64,000 nt of DNA from the NCBI RefSeq assembly GCF_007990755.1, contig NZ_BJXA01000030.1:1-64000 (forward strand), read 5' to 3'. A program made the translations under genes and the position numbers. The number at the start of each line of letters is the position of its first letter. The first letter of the stretch is position 1. This DNA is from Nocardia ninae NBRC 108245. GTDB lineage: Bacteria > Actinomycetota > Actinomycetes > Mycobacteriales > Mycobacteriaceae. The notes under the pieces were generated by a model that ran no database searches, was not told the origin of the DNA, and saw only the letters and a list, made by a program, of their open reading frames with translations. Below, one piece after another: positions 38,558 through 46,954 of this stretch.

Positions 38558-39982
38558 TCATTGTCGGCGCGTGAGGCGGAGCCGAAAACCGCGCGGCTTG
38601 AGCGTGATCTGTTCGGCGATATCGAGTGTGTAGGCGGGATCGTGCTCGAAGTCGAAGGCTCTCAGGACATGAGCAAGCGCCAGCGTCACTTCGGCCTGCG
38701 CAAATTGCCTGCCAATGCAGGCTCGAGGTCCAGTGCCGAACGGCTTGTAGATGTGGTCGCCGAGCTGGCTTCGGCGCTCGGGTAGCCAGCGATCGGGATC
38801 CCATTCCTCGGCATCGTGCCCCCACGCTGACTGGTCGCGGTGGGCCTGGAGTGTCAGCACGAGCACCCAATCCCCGGCTTCGAACCGATAGCGGCCATCA
38901 CCGATGGTCACCGTGTGCCGGGCTTCGCGGAAATAGCCGGGTGCGACGGGCCATAACCGCAGTGTTTCGTCGATGATGCGGCGAACGGTACGCAGCGCGG
39001 CTACGTCGTCGAATCCGATCGCCGGACGGCCGGGGCCTGGGAACCGGCCGTTGAGTTCGGCGCGGGCCTGGGCGGCGACCTCAGGGTGCCGGGCGAGTTC
39101 GTACAGAGCGAAAGCGAGTGTGCCAGCGGATGTTTCGTGTCCTGCGACGAGGAAGGTGAGCAGGTTGTTACGGATACTGAGGGGCTCCAGCTGCTCACCA
39201 CTCTGTGGGTCGAGTACGGTGAGCATCCGGTCGAGCAGGTCACCATGCTTACCGACAGTGCCGCTGGCCTGCCGCGCGGTGATCACCTCGTCAACGACCC
39301 GATGGACGTACACGATGTCGCGACGATGCTGCGCGGCTGCTCGCCGACCCAATGTCCGCTGGAGTAGCGGCGGCAAATTCGCGTTCCGGTTGATATAGGT
39401 AAGTCCGCGCAACATCGCTGCGACGAACGGGTGCACATCGGTGCGGGCGAACGAATCGAAGGTGTACCCGAATCCAGCCCGACTGATGATTTCGAGGGTT
39501 GCCTTGTTCATGTCCTCGGCCACATCGACCCAATCGCCGGACTCTGCGTAGCCGTCCCAGTAGTCGAGCAGCTCGCCGACCACCTGGTTCATGGTGTCGT
39601 GGTAACCGCGCATCGCGGAGCGTGTGAACGCGGGGGCGAGAATGTTATGGGCCTTGGCCCAGTTCGGTTCGTGGTTGTATGCGGTGAACAAGCCGTCCCG
39701 CGCAACGGGGCGGATTTTCTTGAATAGGACTCCGACATGTTTGCACCAGTCGCGCTCATCGTTGATTTCGGCGATAAGGTCGGTCCCTGAGACTATGATC
39801 ATTGGCCAGTTGACGATCTTGCGCTGAAAGATTGGTCCCAGCTTCTGCGCGTCGCGCATCGAGGTCTGCGTTGGTTTCACGGGGTTGATCGTCAGCAGGT
39901 CACCCAGCAGCGGTAAACGCCAACGCGGGTGTGGCAGAGCAGGATTCGGGTTCTGAGTACCGGGTCTCGCGCTCAATGCCAT
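38558..39982 (-). CDS. Cytochrome P450, CYP102-like haem domain without reductase
   Basis: 474 residues. Haem ligand motif FGTGPRACIGRQFA, I-helix AGHETSAG, ExxR in ETLRLW. The sequence GLFTAYNHEPNWAKAHNILAPAF and the ending YTLDIAEQITLKPRGF are distinctly P450BM3 (CYP102A)-like, a family of fatty-acid hydroxylases normally fused to a diflavin reductase. Here the protein ends right after the haem domain and no reductase gene lies nearby. It must therefore take electrons from a ferredoxin or another partner encoded elsewhere. Fatty-acid oxidation is inferred from the family only. Confidence 0.88.
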   Translation of the reverse strand: MALSARPGTQNPNPALPHPRWRLPLLGDLLTINPVKPTQTSMRDAQKLGPIFQRKIVNWPMIIVSGTDLIAEINDERDWCKHVGVLFKKIRPVARDGLFTAYNHEPNWAKAHNILAPAFTRSAMRGYHDTMNQVVGELLDYWDGYAESGDWVDVAEDMNKATLEIISRAGFGYTFDSFARTDVHPFVAAMLRGLTYINRNANLPPLLQRTLGRRAAAQHRRDIVYVHRVVDEVITARQASGTVGKHGDLLDRMLTVLDPQSGEQLEPLSIRNNLLTFLVAGHETSAGTLAFALYELARHPEVAAQARAELNGRFPGPGRPAIGFDDVAALRTVRRIIDETLRLWPVAPGYFREARHTVTIGDGRYRFEAGDWVLVLTLQAHRDQSAWGHDAEEWDPDRWLPERRSQLGDHIYKPFGTGPRACIGRQFAQAEVTLALAHVLRAFDFEHDPAYTLDIAEQITLKPRGFRLRLTRRQ

Positions 39983-40009
39983 GGGGGACTCCTATCTAGT
40001 CAGGCCGTG

Positions 40010-41185
40010 CTATCGGTGGGCGACCGTGGTGGTGATTCGACGCGCGTGCGGCCATGCCTCGGCAAGGGCAAGTAGCTGCTGCAGTTCCGCGGTCAGATTC
40101 CGGACGCCTAGCTGAGCGGGCGGCCGAGGATCGCCGACTTTAGTAACGGGTGCGTGACCGGCCGTTTTGGCGTCGATCGCCGCGGCAACGTGCCGTGCGT
40201 AGCCGTCTGGATCCTGTGCGAACGAATCGAATTCGACATCGGCGTCGGTGTAGCGGCGCAAGTGCTGCAGGCTGTCGCGGATCTCGACTGTCATCCGGTG
40301 CAACCGGGTCGCCGGTTCGACCCGGCCGTGCCGATCGCGAGGCAGCTCCAGCACGATCTCGGGCACAGCGGCGGTCAGATCGCGCCACACCGGACGCAGG
40401 CGGCGGCAGTAGCGCCCGGTGCGGTCCCAGCCGGTGATAGTCAGCACGGTGCTGATCAGAGGCACCGCGACGACACAGCCCGCCCCCGCAGCCGCCCCGA
40501 AAAAGGTCCAGGCTTTCATGCGCATCTCCGGATCTCGTGACGGCTCGTCGTTGAGCACCTCGATAGCGGTGATCAACGGAGAGGCCATGGCATCCAGCCC
40601 GATAGCCGCCGCAATGCCGAAAACCCCCAGATATAGGGTGCGCTCGCGCCACGTCGTGGTTGCGTCTGCGGTCCGGATCTCATGGATGCTGATGCGGCCC
40701 ACCAGCATGGCGGTGGCGCCGATCGGCCCATAGAAGGCAACCCATGCGACCACTGCGGGCCAACCCATCGCCTGGTCGATCAGTTGATTCGATCGCCGCG
40801 CCGGCGTTCCCGCGATCAACACCACAACACTTGCCGCTACCGTGATCGCGTCGTACACCCTCTGCCGACGACCGGTCTGATCGGGATCCGCCCCGCCCCA
40901 CAGCCGGGCGATTCCGTAGATCGGCCCGACCGTTAGCAAGATGCAACCGAAAGACAGCTGCCGGGCGATGTTCACCACGTCGGCATCGTCGAATGGCAGC
41001 AATTGCGTGAGCAACCGCTCCATCGAGCTCTCCCGCAGGAGCAGACCTAAGAGCGCCGCAGCGAGTGCGCGGTTGATGAGCCGATCGACGTGGTCGTCGT
41101 TGAGCAGCCACCAGCGGCCCACGGTGATCAGGGAAAGGAGCCCCAGCACCGGCCAGGCGATAACGCCCGGGATCGGCGAAGTCAT
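40010..41185 (-). CDS. MAB_1171c-type membrane protein
   Basis: 391 residues. The first two thirds contain about six to seven membrane helices (IAWPVLGLLSLITVG, LSFGCILLTVGPIYGI, AITVAASVVVLIAG and so on). The cytoplasmic C-terminal part has LRPVWRDLTAAVPEIVLELP and RDRHGRVEPATRLHRMTVEIRDSLQHLRRY, the recognisable block of the MAB_1171c family, often labelled a putative transporter; function is unproven. The family regularly follows a HEIGH metallopeptidase and an XRE gene, as here. Start overlaps the peptidase stop by four bases. Confidence 0.85.
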   Translation of the reverse strand: MTSPIPGVIAWPVLGLLSLITVGRWWLLNDDHVDRLINRALAAALLGLLLRESSMERLLTQLLPFDDADVVNIARQLSFGCILLTVGPIYGIARLWGGADPDQTGRRQRVYDAITVAASVVVLIAGTPARRSNQLIDQAMGWPAVVAWVAFYGPIGATAMLVGRISIHEIRTADATTTWRERTLYLGVFGIAAAIGLDAMASPLITAIEVLNDEPSRDPEMRMKAWTFFGAAAGAGCVVAVPLISTVLTITGWDRTGRYCRRLRPVWRDLTAAVPEIVLELPRDRHGRVEPATRLHRMTVEIRDSLQHLRRYTDADVEFDSFAQDPDGYARHVAAAIDAKTAGHAPVTKVGDPRPPAQLGVRNLTAELQQLLALAEAWPHARRITTTVAHR

Positions 41186-41703
41186 TGTCGCCGAGCCCGG
41201 CCGCGGAAGAAGGTCGACCGGAAGCGAGACGGAGTGCGCCGGGGAAGAGTGGCCTCAACCATCACCATGTCGGCCCATGTTTCGGCGTCGCGTTCGCGAT
41301 CGCTACCGTAGTCCTGTCTGCGCAAGACGCTGCGGATCGTTTCAAGCGACAATGACGGCATCAGCATGTGCAACGGCAGGTCCGTTGCACCGGTGGGGGC
41401 TTCGCTGGCTCCGGATCCGTGCCCGAGCAGCATGTGCCCGATCTCGTGCGCGATGATGTGATCGGCATGCCACTGGGTGGCGGCACCGTACAGGATCACG
41501 TCGTCCTCGTCGCGAGCGATCCACAGGCCGCTACCTGTTCCGCAGCCGGTGCCCGACAGAGCGCTGGCATCGATCGGATACACCGCGATTGGACGCCTGC
41601 GGTACTCGGCAACCCGACGGATGTATTCGGCGGTGTCCCACGGATACGGGATCGGGATCGCACGAGCCAGTTCCTCGAATCGCGCGCTCAGATCAATGCC
41701 CAT
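41182..41703 (-). CDS. HEIGH zinc metallopeptidase (ImmA/IrrE-like)
   Basis: 173 residues from the ATG at 41703, chosen because GGGGAGGG stands six bases upstream. The zinc site HEIGH is in IIAHEIGHMLLGHG; ERDAETWADMVMVEA supplies the downstream acidic ligand (E-x-x-A-x-x-A/M). ImmA/IrrE peptidases cleave XRE-type repressors when a signal is sensed. The EspR-like protein encoded 80 bases upstream is the natural candidate substrate; that is inference from context. Confidence 0.82.
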   Translation of the reverse strand: MGIDLSARFEELARAIPIPYPWDTAEYIRRVAEYRRRPIAVYPIDASALSGTGCGTGSGLWIARDEDDVILYGAATQWHADHIIAHEIGHMLLGHGSGASEAPTGATDLPLHMLMPSLSLETIRSVLRRQDYGSDRERDAETWADMVMVEATLPRRTPSRFRSTFFRGRARRQ

Positions 41704-41782
41704 ATCGCCCTCCCCTACCGGGTCACGTGGCGGCTGCGGATGCACTCTCCGCGTTGTTGATCATGCTCCCTACCTGCACATT

Positions 41783-42211
41783 CTAGGTCGCCCTGCCTGT
41801 TTCACCCGATCTATCGTCCGCTAACCGTGAGAACTGACCGGCGAGTTCATCAATGTCGATCTCCTCGCCACGCAGCGCCAGGTGACGGACACCGGCGTCC
41901 CGCGCGGCCGCCAGCAGCCGCAGCTCCCGATCGATGCCCGCCGCGACGGCGTTGTCGCCGCCCAGGTACGCCGCGGGCACCTGAAAATGCTGGGCAAGAG
42001 CGGCAAGCAGAGCTGGATCCACCGGGCTGCCGTCGCGCTCACCCGCGCGCAGGGCGGTGATCTGACCGCCCGATACCTCCCGGCCCAACTTTTTGCTGAT
42101 CGAGAGCGCCACGGCGTCCACCGATTGCTCGGGATCGGTGCGGGTGTGGAATGTGGCGAACAGCTGGTTCACACGGGCGCTGAGAGGCTGGGAGCCGACG
42201 TCACTAGTCAT
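41783..42211 (-). CDS. EspR-like XRE regulator
   Basis: 142 residues. The pattern follows mycobacterial EspR: LSARVNQLFATFHTRTDPEQS at the start, a helix-turn-helix (VSGGQITALRAGERDGSPVDPALLAALAQHFQVPAAYLGGD), and ELRLLAAARDAGVRHLALRGE at the end. EspR is a dimeric nucleoid-associated regulator of the ESX-1 effector operon. This one is followed by peptidase and membrane-protein genes, so it is more likely a local regulator. It overlaps the upstream XRE gene by eight bases. Confidence 0.8.
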   Translation of the reverse strand: MTSDVGSQPLSARVNQLFATFHTRTDPEQSVDAVALSISKKLGREVSGGQITALRAGERDGSPVDPALLAALAQHFQVPAAYLGGDNAVAAGIDRELRLLAAARDAGVRHLALRGEEIDIDELAGQFSRLADDRSGETGRAT

Positions 42212-42887
42212 TTTCGCCTCCTCGCTGTCGTGACTGCTGGTACCTCAGTTCGAACTTTTCGCGAAGCTCCTTACCCACACCGGCGGCTTCTCGCCCACCC
42301 AGCAACCACCGGCGGTACCAGCGCTCCTCGGCGTCTGGGTCGTCGCGGTCAACCGGTGCGGCCAGCGCCTCGGCTAGTGCGATCTCCAGGCCGGCGTGCG
42401 TGGTTCCCCGACTGCGATTGATCTCCAGCATATCGGTGGCCCATGCGCCGATGATGGAGCTGATCTCGCGGTCGAGTCGGCGAGCAAACTGTTGGATATC
42501 GGCGGCGGATAGGGATTCCCCACTGTCGGCCGCTGCATTGAGTTCGCGCTGTAGGCCCGTCAGAGCCAAGACGCGATCCAGAGGAACCCCCACCACCTCG
42601 TGCCCCGCGCGCAACGGGGCGGGTGCCAACCGTGGTGTGTCGGTTGAAGCCGGTTGCTCGGCGCTCCAGTACGCGCGCGCTGCCGACCCCGGCTCCCAGC
42701 GCAACGCGGTGTCGAACTTGGCGAATGTCTTCGGCTGCGGGGATCGCAGTCCACGAGCCTCGGCCTTGACGATGGTCGGAACGGCTGGCCCGTCTGCAGC
42801 GCTGACCGCCTGAATGGTCATGCCCAACTGATTGCGGCGGGCTTTGATAACCGTCGCAAAGAACTCGGGATGCCCGGAGCTCACCAT
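42204..42887 (-). CDS. XRE-family HTH regulator
   Basis: 227 residues from the ATG at 42887 (MVSSGHPEFFA); a longer start at 42926 is possible. ATVIKARRNQLGMTIQAVSAADGPAVPTIVKAEAR is an XRE-like helix-turn-helix, followed by KTFAKFDTALRWEPGSAARAYW, the usual last part of that domain. The C-terminal 150 residues are helical and unmatched (REISSIIGAWATDMLEINRSRG). It is the first gene of the operon XRE - EspR-like - peptidase - MAB_1171c type. Confidence 0.75.
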   Translation of the reverse strand: MVSSGHPEFFATVIKARRNQLGMTIQAVSAADGPAVPTIVKAEARGLRSPQPKTFAKFDTALRWEPGSAARAYWSAEQPASTDTPRLAPAPLRAGHEVVGVPLDRVLALTGLQRELNAAADSGESLSAADIQQFARRLDREISSIIGAWATDMLEINRSRGTTHAGLEIALAEALAAPVDRDDPDAEERWYRRWLLGGREAAGVGKELREKFELRYQQSRQRGGEND

Positions 42888-43079
42888 AGACCATAGCGTA
42901 ACTACAATTGAGGACAAATGCAGCACTAGGGGCCGCTAACACTGCAAATCGGTCCACAATGAAGCAATATATTAGTAAGAACGATTGCCAGCGGAGTGTG
43001 GAGTGACTACCCTTCGGAGTGATACACCTCACAATCCAGCGACCCCGATACAAGCTCGACGGAGACGAGAGGCACGACG

Positions 43080-44153
43080 ATGTCAGGAGACCGAGCGGCC
43101 GGGAGCAACGAGGATCCGGACCTCGTCCCGACGGGCGGCGCCCGGGGCGCGGTTCGCCATCCTGGTGGTCACCGCGTCCGGTCGAAAGAGGGCTGGGTTC
43201 TCATCGAGACGATGACCGGCGAGCCGTCGGTGATTCTCGAGGATGGCCGGGTGCGGAAATTCGGTCACACCAACAGGACTCGCATCGCGGGCAGCGCCAA
43301 CGTCGCTGCCCAGCTCGATGAGGTCCTGCGTCAGGTGCGCGGGGCGGCGCACCCCGTTCGGAGACAGATCCGGCTCGCATCCAGTCTGCCACTGCAAATC
43401 GTCGGGGTTCCCGTCGTCGGACCCTACGATCAGGTGTACGCCATTCAGCTCTGGGTTGGCCGCGCCGATGCTGCGATGCCGCCCAGGCTACCGATCGGCA
43501 CATTGTCGCTCAATCCACGCACCGGCATCGCGCACGGCTGTGAAATCAGTCGAAAGACCGAAAATCCCGAAATCACCGGCACGAGCGTTCTGCCGCGCCT
43601 GTTGACGCAACTGGACGGCTGCGACGATCGCGCCGGGCTGCTGGGGTTGATGTCCGCACCGGTCGGTCGGCGGTGGATCGGCACCGCGACAAGCGTCGGT
43701 CCGATACGTCGCCATCTGTGCATCGCGGCACGATGCTGTGCCTCAGCCGCCGGCCCGATCGTGCGAATCATCGTGTGTGACATCACCGAAGTGCAACCCC
43801 CGGCGCCGATGTCACTCGACATCGGAGTTCTGCGCAAGATGCCGGTCCCTGCTGGCCACGCTGCGGGCCTGGTAGACCTGCGATCTGGCCTCGTGCACGA
43901 GTGGATCGCGCTGGGACCGCCGCCGCTGGATCGCTGGCTAACCGAGATCCCGCAGATTTACCCCGACGACGCCGCCGAGCTACAACGTTGCCGCAACGCC
44001 CTGATCGGCGGAGCAACCTCCGAAATGTGTTTGTTCCGAGTCCGATTCGGTGACGACAAGCCGTGGAGTCGTGTTGAGGCCCATTGGGTCGCTGTTCCAT
44101 GCGACGACGCGCCCCAAGCATTGCTCGACGTGACCCTGCATGAGCCCGGGTAA
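43080..44153 (+). CDS. DUF5593 / GAF-like protein (first copy)
   Basis: 357 residues. The middle has VGVPVVGPYDQVYAIQLWVG and IGTLSLNPRTGIAHGC, the end RWIGTATSVGPIRRHLCIAARC and IVRIIVCDITEVQPP, which is the mycobacterial DUF5593 (GAF- or PAS-like) arrangement. These proteins are thought to be ligand-binding or regulatory; none is well characterised. GAGAGG stands seven bases before the ATG. A paralogue follows at 44416. It diverges from the XRE operon with 192 bases between. Confidence 0.72.
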   Translation: MSGDRAAGSNEDPDLVPTGGARGAVRHPGGHRVRSKEGWVLIETMTGEPSVILEDGRVRKFGHTNRTRIAGSANVAAQLDEVLRQVRGAAHPVRRQIRLASSLPLQIVGVPVVGPYDQVYAIQLWVGRADAAMPPRLPIGTLSLNPRTGIAHGCEISRKTENPEITGTSVLPRLLTQLDGCDDRAGLLGLMSAPVGRRWIGTATSVGPIRRHLCIAARCCASAAGPIVRIIVCDITEVQPPAPMSLDIGVLRKMPVPAGHAAGLVDLRSGLVHEWIALGPPPLDRWLTEIPQIYPDDAAELQRCRNALIGGATSEMCLFRVRFGDDKPWSRVEAHWVAVPCDDAPQALLDVTLHEPG

Positions 44154-44189
44154 CGGCTGGACCCACTAGGCCAGCCACCTGACAAGTGA

Positions 44190-44260
44190 ATTGCGCCCTC
44201 TTCGTAGGGTTTCCCGGCGTCAGCTGGAGGCGACGCCGGATGTAGCCGCCGAATGATCGA
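44190..44260 (+). repeat. Structured element, copy A (upstream of the second DUF5593 gene)
   Basis: From TTGCGCCC at 44191 this stretch matches 45752 onward over about 70 bases with small gaps. Shared cores are GGGTTTCCCGG, GCTGG and CCGGATGTAGC. Within it CCGGCGTC and GACGCCGG form an 8-base stem around a 10-base loop holding GCTGG. Possible roles are an RNA leader, a protein-binding site or a recombination site. Confidence 0.6.
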
Positions 44261-44415
44261 TGCCTGGTTCAGCCAGCAACGGTCCGGCCGACCGATCTGT
44301 TCGACGACACGAGTGCGATTCGCGGTCGTCGTCTACGCCGGTCGCATCCGACGGAGTCGCTGCAGCGTCCGCTCACCAGCGGCTCCGACAAGCCAATCGG
44401 ACAGAGGAGCCCGCG

Positions 44416-45624
44416 ATGACCATCGACCCGCGCCCCGACATCAATCCCAAACCCACCAAGCATCTTCCGAGTCGAGTGGTCCACAACACGCCGTCGCAGA
44501 GCACCCACGAAGACCAACCTGCCACGACCGCCGAGCGCTGCCCATCACCGGCGCGATTGCCACGTCGACGTCCGGCAACCCCGAATCAGGACACCGCGGT
44601 ACCTGCGCTTGCGCCCAAGCGCCAACCTGAGCTGCTGGGTTGGGTTCTCGCCGAAACATTGGCCGACAATGCCGAGGCAGTCGTGGTCGCTGAAGGTGAA
44701 AAGCTCAAATCCCTTGGGATGCTTCACCGCACACGGATCGCGCAGAGCAGGCGGGCATCGACGGCGATGCCGCCACTCGTGCATCAATGCCTCATCACAA
44801 AGAAACGTCAGTATCGCGAGATCCCAGGCACCCACCCGTTGACCGTCCACGTCGTTCCCGCTGTTGGCCCATCAGGCACGGTTCATGCCGTCCAACTCTG
44901 GACCGGCACGCCGGTCCAGAACCCGCCCCTGCGGGCACCCGTCGGCACAGTCGAGTGGGACGCCGCAACCGGTGTTGCTGAACTCAACACGGCGCTGGAA
45001 CGACAGTTGGGGATCCCCACGCAGTTGTCCCGACCTCAGTACACATTGCCGGATCTTCTGAGTCACATCGACGGGTTCGACGACTTTCTCGGCTTCCTCG
45101 ATCTGTTCGATCGGGTATCAACAGTCGATCGATGGGTTGGGACAGTGACGACTCGGGGCCGATTCAGCATGATCCGCCGCCATCTGCGCATCGTGGCCCG
45201 AGTCCGTGTCGAGTCCGGTAAGCGTCGCGTGCGCGCCATCGTCCACGACATCACGACCCTGCAGCCACCGCCGCCGCCGCACGTCGACTCGGTCACGCTC
45301 GCGGGCTACCCGGGATTGTCGACCCACGCAATCGCCCGCATCGATCTCGGCACCTGCCTGATCAATCGATGGCTCTGCCTCGGTCCCGGAACCCTTGAGC
45401 CATGGGCACACCAGAATCCGGAGATCGATGACTACAGCACAGCCGACATCGCACGATGCTGCGCCGAGTTGCACCGTGGCGCGACCACCGCCGCAGCGGA
45501 TCTTCGAATCCGCTTCGCGGAGTCGAACATTTGGATACCTATTCACGCCGAATGGACCGCACTTCCCGGAGCCCACCGACCGCAGGCCGTCGTCATCCTC
45601 GTGCCAGGTGAGCCGCGACCATGA
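44416..45624 (+). CDS. DUF5593 / GAF-like protein (second copy)
   Basis: 402 residues from the ATG at 44416, which has GAGGAG six bases upstream; the frame is open from 44260 but the extra part has no ribosome-binding site. It parallels the gene at 43080 in order and motifs: ILAETLADNAEAVVV, VVPAVGPSGTVHAVQLWTG, RWVGTVTTRGRFSMIRRHLRI, RVRAIVHDITTLQPPPP. The first about 75 residues are an added, Pro/Arg-rich, disordered tail. Probably a tandem duplication of the neighbour, since then diverged. Confidence 0.72.
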   Translation: MTIDPRPDINPKPTKHLPSRVVHNTPSQSTHEDQPATTAERCPSPARLPRRRPATPNQDTAVPALAPKRQPELLGWVLAETLADNAEAVVVAEGEKLKSLGMLHRTRIAQSRRASTAMPPLVHQCLITKKRQYREIPGTHPLTVHVVPAVGPSGTVHAVQLWTGTPVQNPPLRAPVGTVEWDAATGVAELNTALERQLGIPTQLSRPQYTLPDLLSHIDGFDDFLGFLDLFDRVSTVDRWVGTVTTRGRFSMIRRHLRIVARVRVESGKRRVRAIVHDITTLQPPPPPHVDSVTLAGYPGLSTHAIARIDLGTCLINRWLCLGPGTLEPWAHQNPEIDDYSTADIARCCAELHRGATTAAADLRIRFAESNIWIPIHAEWTALPGAHRPQAVVILVPGEPRP

Positions 45625-45750
45625 TCGCCCTACGGCCTCACCTGTCAATTGAACACGTCCATCGGATGCGGCCAATCGCGCCACTCCTCGCGCCCGAAAT
45701 TGTAGCCAGATGGTGCGTTGCAGTTGCAATACCGCCTGGTCTACAATTGC

Positions 45751-45823
45751 GTTGCGCCCCTGTTCAGAGGGTTTCCCGGTGATCGCTGGCAGCGAATCCG
45801 GATGTAGCGCCGTCGATCAGCGG
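45751..45823 (+). repeat. Structured element, copy B (upstream of the integrase operon)
   Basis: This is the partner of 44190-44260. The flanks of the stem (CCGG on both sides) and the GCTGG loop are kept, while the inner stem is changed to CGCT/AGCG, so pairing seems conserved although bases differ. The rest of 45625-45962 holds no gene. Confidence 0.6.
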
Positions 45824-45962
45824 TTTTCTTCCCGACGGTTCCCGATCTTGATGACTACGGCACGTTCGCCGTCTCGGATCGAGTCTACCCGCTACCTCCG
45901 GCGGCCCACCGGCTGATGGTCAGCCTTACTACGCCCGTCGGATGCCCCTGTGAGGTGTTCCC

Positions 45963-46232
45963 ATGGCGCAAGTCCAGCAAGACCCGGCTTCGATCCGCGA
46001 ACAGCAGATTGCTATGTCCGCGCTCGCTCACACGGTCCGCGGAGATTTCAAAGCCGTGACCGCTCTCGTAGACATGATCCAGGACCCCGACGAAGGGGTA
46101 CGCCCCGCCTTCGTCATCGTCACCTTGCTGGCCGAGTTCAAGAAGGGCATAGACCAGCACGACGCGGAGGAGCTGGCACTCTGGTTTTCCCACGAGGCCC
46201 AAGCCCTCGCCGCGCAGGCCGATCTCACCTGA
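45963..46232 (+). CDS. Small helical protein of the integrase operon
   Basis: 89 residues, acidic, predicted all-helical (VTALVDMIQDPDEGVRPAFVIVTLLAEFKKGI), no known domain. GAGGTG precedes the ATG at a good distance. Twelve bases separate it from the HTH gene. It leads the four-gene unit that ends in a tyrosine recombinase, so a role in control of integration or directionality is possible but not shown. Confidence 0.6.
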   Translation: MAQVQQDPASIREQQIAMSALAHTVRGDFKAVTALVDMIQDPDEGVRPAFVIVTLLAEFKKGIDQHDAEELALWFSHEAQALAAQADLT

Positions 46233-46244
46233 CCTGGCCGCGAT

Positions 46245-46484
46245 ATGGAATCCACCCAAGGCCGCCACGGTGGTCGCGGACGAATTCTGCGAATCCACCA
46301 GGTCTCGGCCCGAACCGGACACAGCCCCGACCGCATTCGCCATCTTCGCGTCAAAGGCCACGAACTCTACGACCGGGCCTGGAAAGCGGGCGGTGCCCGA
46401 AATTCTCCTCTGCTCTTTGACGAAGCCGACGTCGACGAGTGGGTGGCGTGCAAGAAGACGCCACTCGAACAGGACAGCCAATGA
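46245..46484 (+). CDS. Small HTH protein, excisionase/MerR-like
   Basis: 79 residues. RILRIHQVSARTGHSPDRIRHLRVKGHELYDRAWK resembles the winged HTH of excisionases and MerR-like DNA-binding domains; FDEADVDEWVACK is the typical ending of the helix_turn_helix_17 excisionase fold. Such proteins bend DNA and control integrase direction. Stop overlaps the next ATG by four bases. Confidence 0.68.
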   Translation: MESTQGRHGGRGRILRIHQVSARTGHSPDRIRHLRVKGHELYDRAWKAGGARNSPLLFDEADVDEWVACKKTPLEQDSQ

Positions 46485-46954
46485 GTAGCGACGCGAAAGG
46501 CATCGCCTTACCACTGACCTGGTCCGCCAACCAATCCGCGACTCCGGCGGATACCGATCTACCGATACGACTTCCGATGCCGGAACTAATTGGCGACATC
46601 GACGCCCAGACTGATCAATTCCACTACAGCGTCGCGTCGGTCGGCGTCAACGGCCGCCTCAGTGACCGCAGGCCAGTCGGAGTCTTGAACTGGGGACCGG
46701 AGTCGAGGTTGGCAATCGAGGTCGTCGGACGAACCATTGTCATCAGAGAGCACCAGCGCGGCGACCGCCGCCTAACAGGTCGAGGACATCTACTTCTACC
46801 GGCAGGTTGCCGCCATCGCTGCCAGATCGAACCGGGCGAGCAAGTTCTTGTCGCAACGTCAGTGCAACGCACACTTCTTCTTGTTTATCCGATACGGCTT
46901 ATCGAGCAGGCGTTATCACCGTTGCATGAGCAAGCGACAGGTGGTGCCCGATGA
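46481..46954 (+). CDS. AbrB/MazE-like small protein
   Basis: 157 residues from the ATG at 46481. The segment VASVGVNGRLSDRRPVGVLNWGPESRLAIEVVGRTIVIRE is a plausible swapped-hairpin AbrB strand pattern, then a second hairpin-like repeat, GRGHLLLPAGCRHRCQIEPGEQVLVATSVQRTLLLVYP. AbrB folds bind DNA or act as antitoxins. It overlaps the integrase start by four bases. The assignment rests on the strand pattern only. Confidence 0.5.
   Translation: MSSDAKGIALPLTWSANQSATPADTDLPIRLPMPELIGDIDAQTDQFHYSVASVGVNGRLSDRRPVGVLNWGPESRLAIEVVGRTIVIREHQRGDRRLTGRGHLLLPAGCRHRCQIEPGEQVLVATSVQRTLLLVYPIRLIEQALSPLHEQATGGAR

Noticed and set aside
45118-45729. 203-codon minus-strand frame
   Set aside because: Antisense to the second DUF5593 gene, with Gly/Arg/Asp-rich noise.
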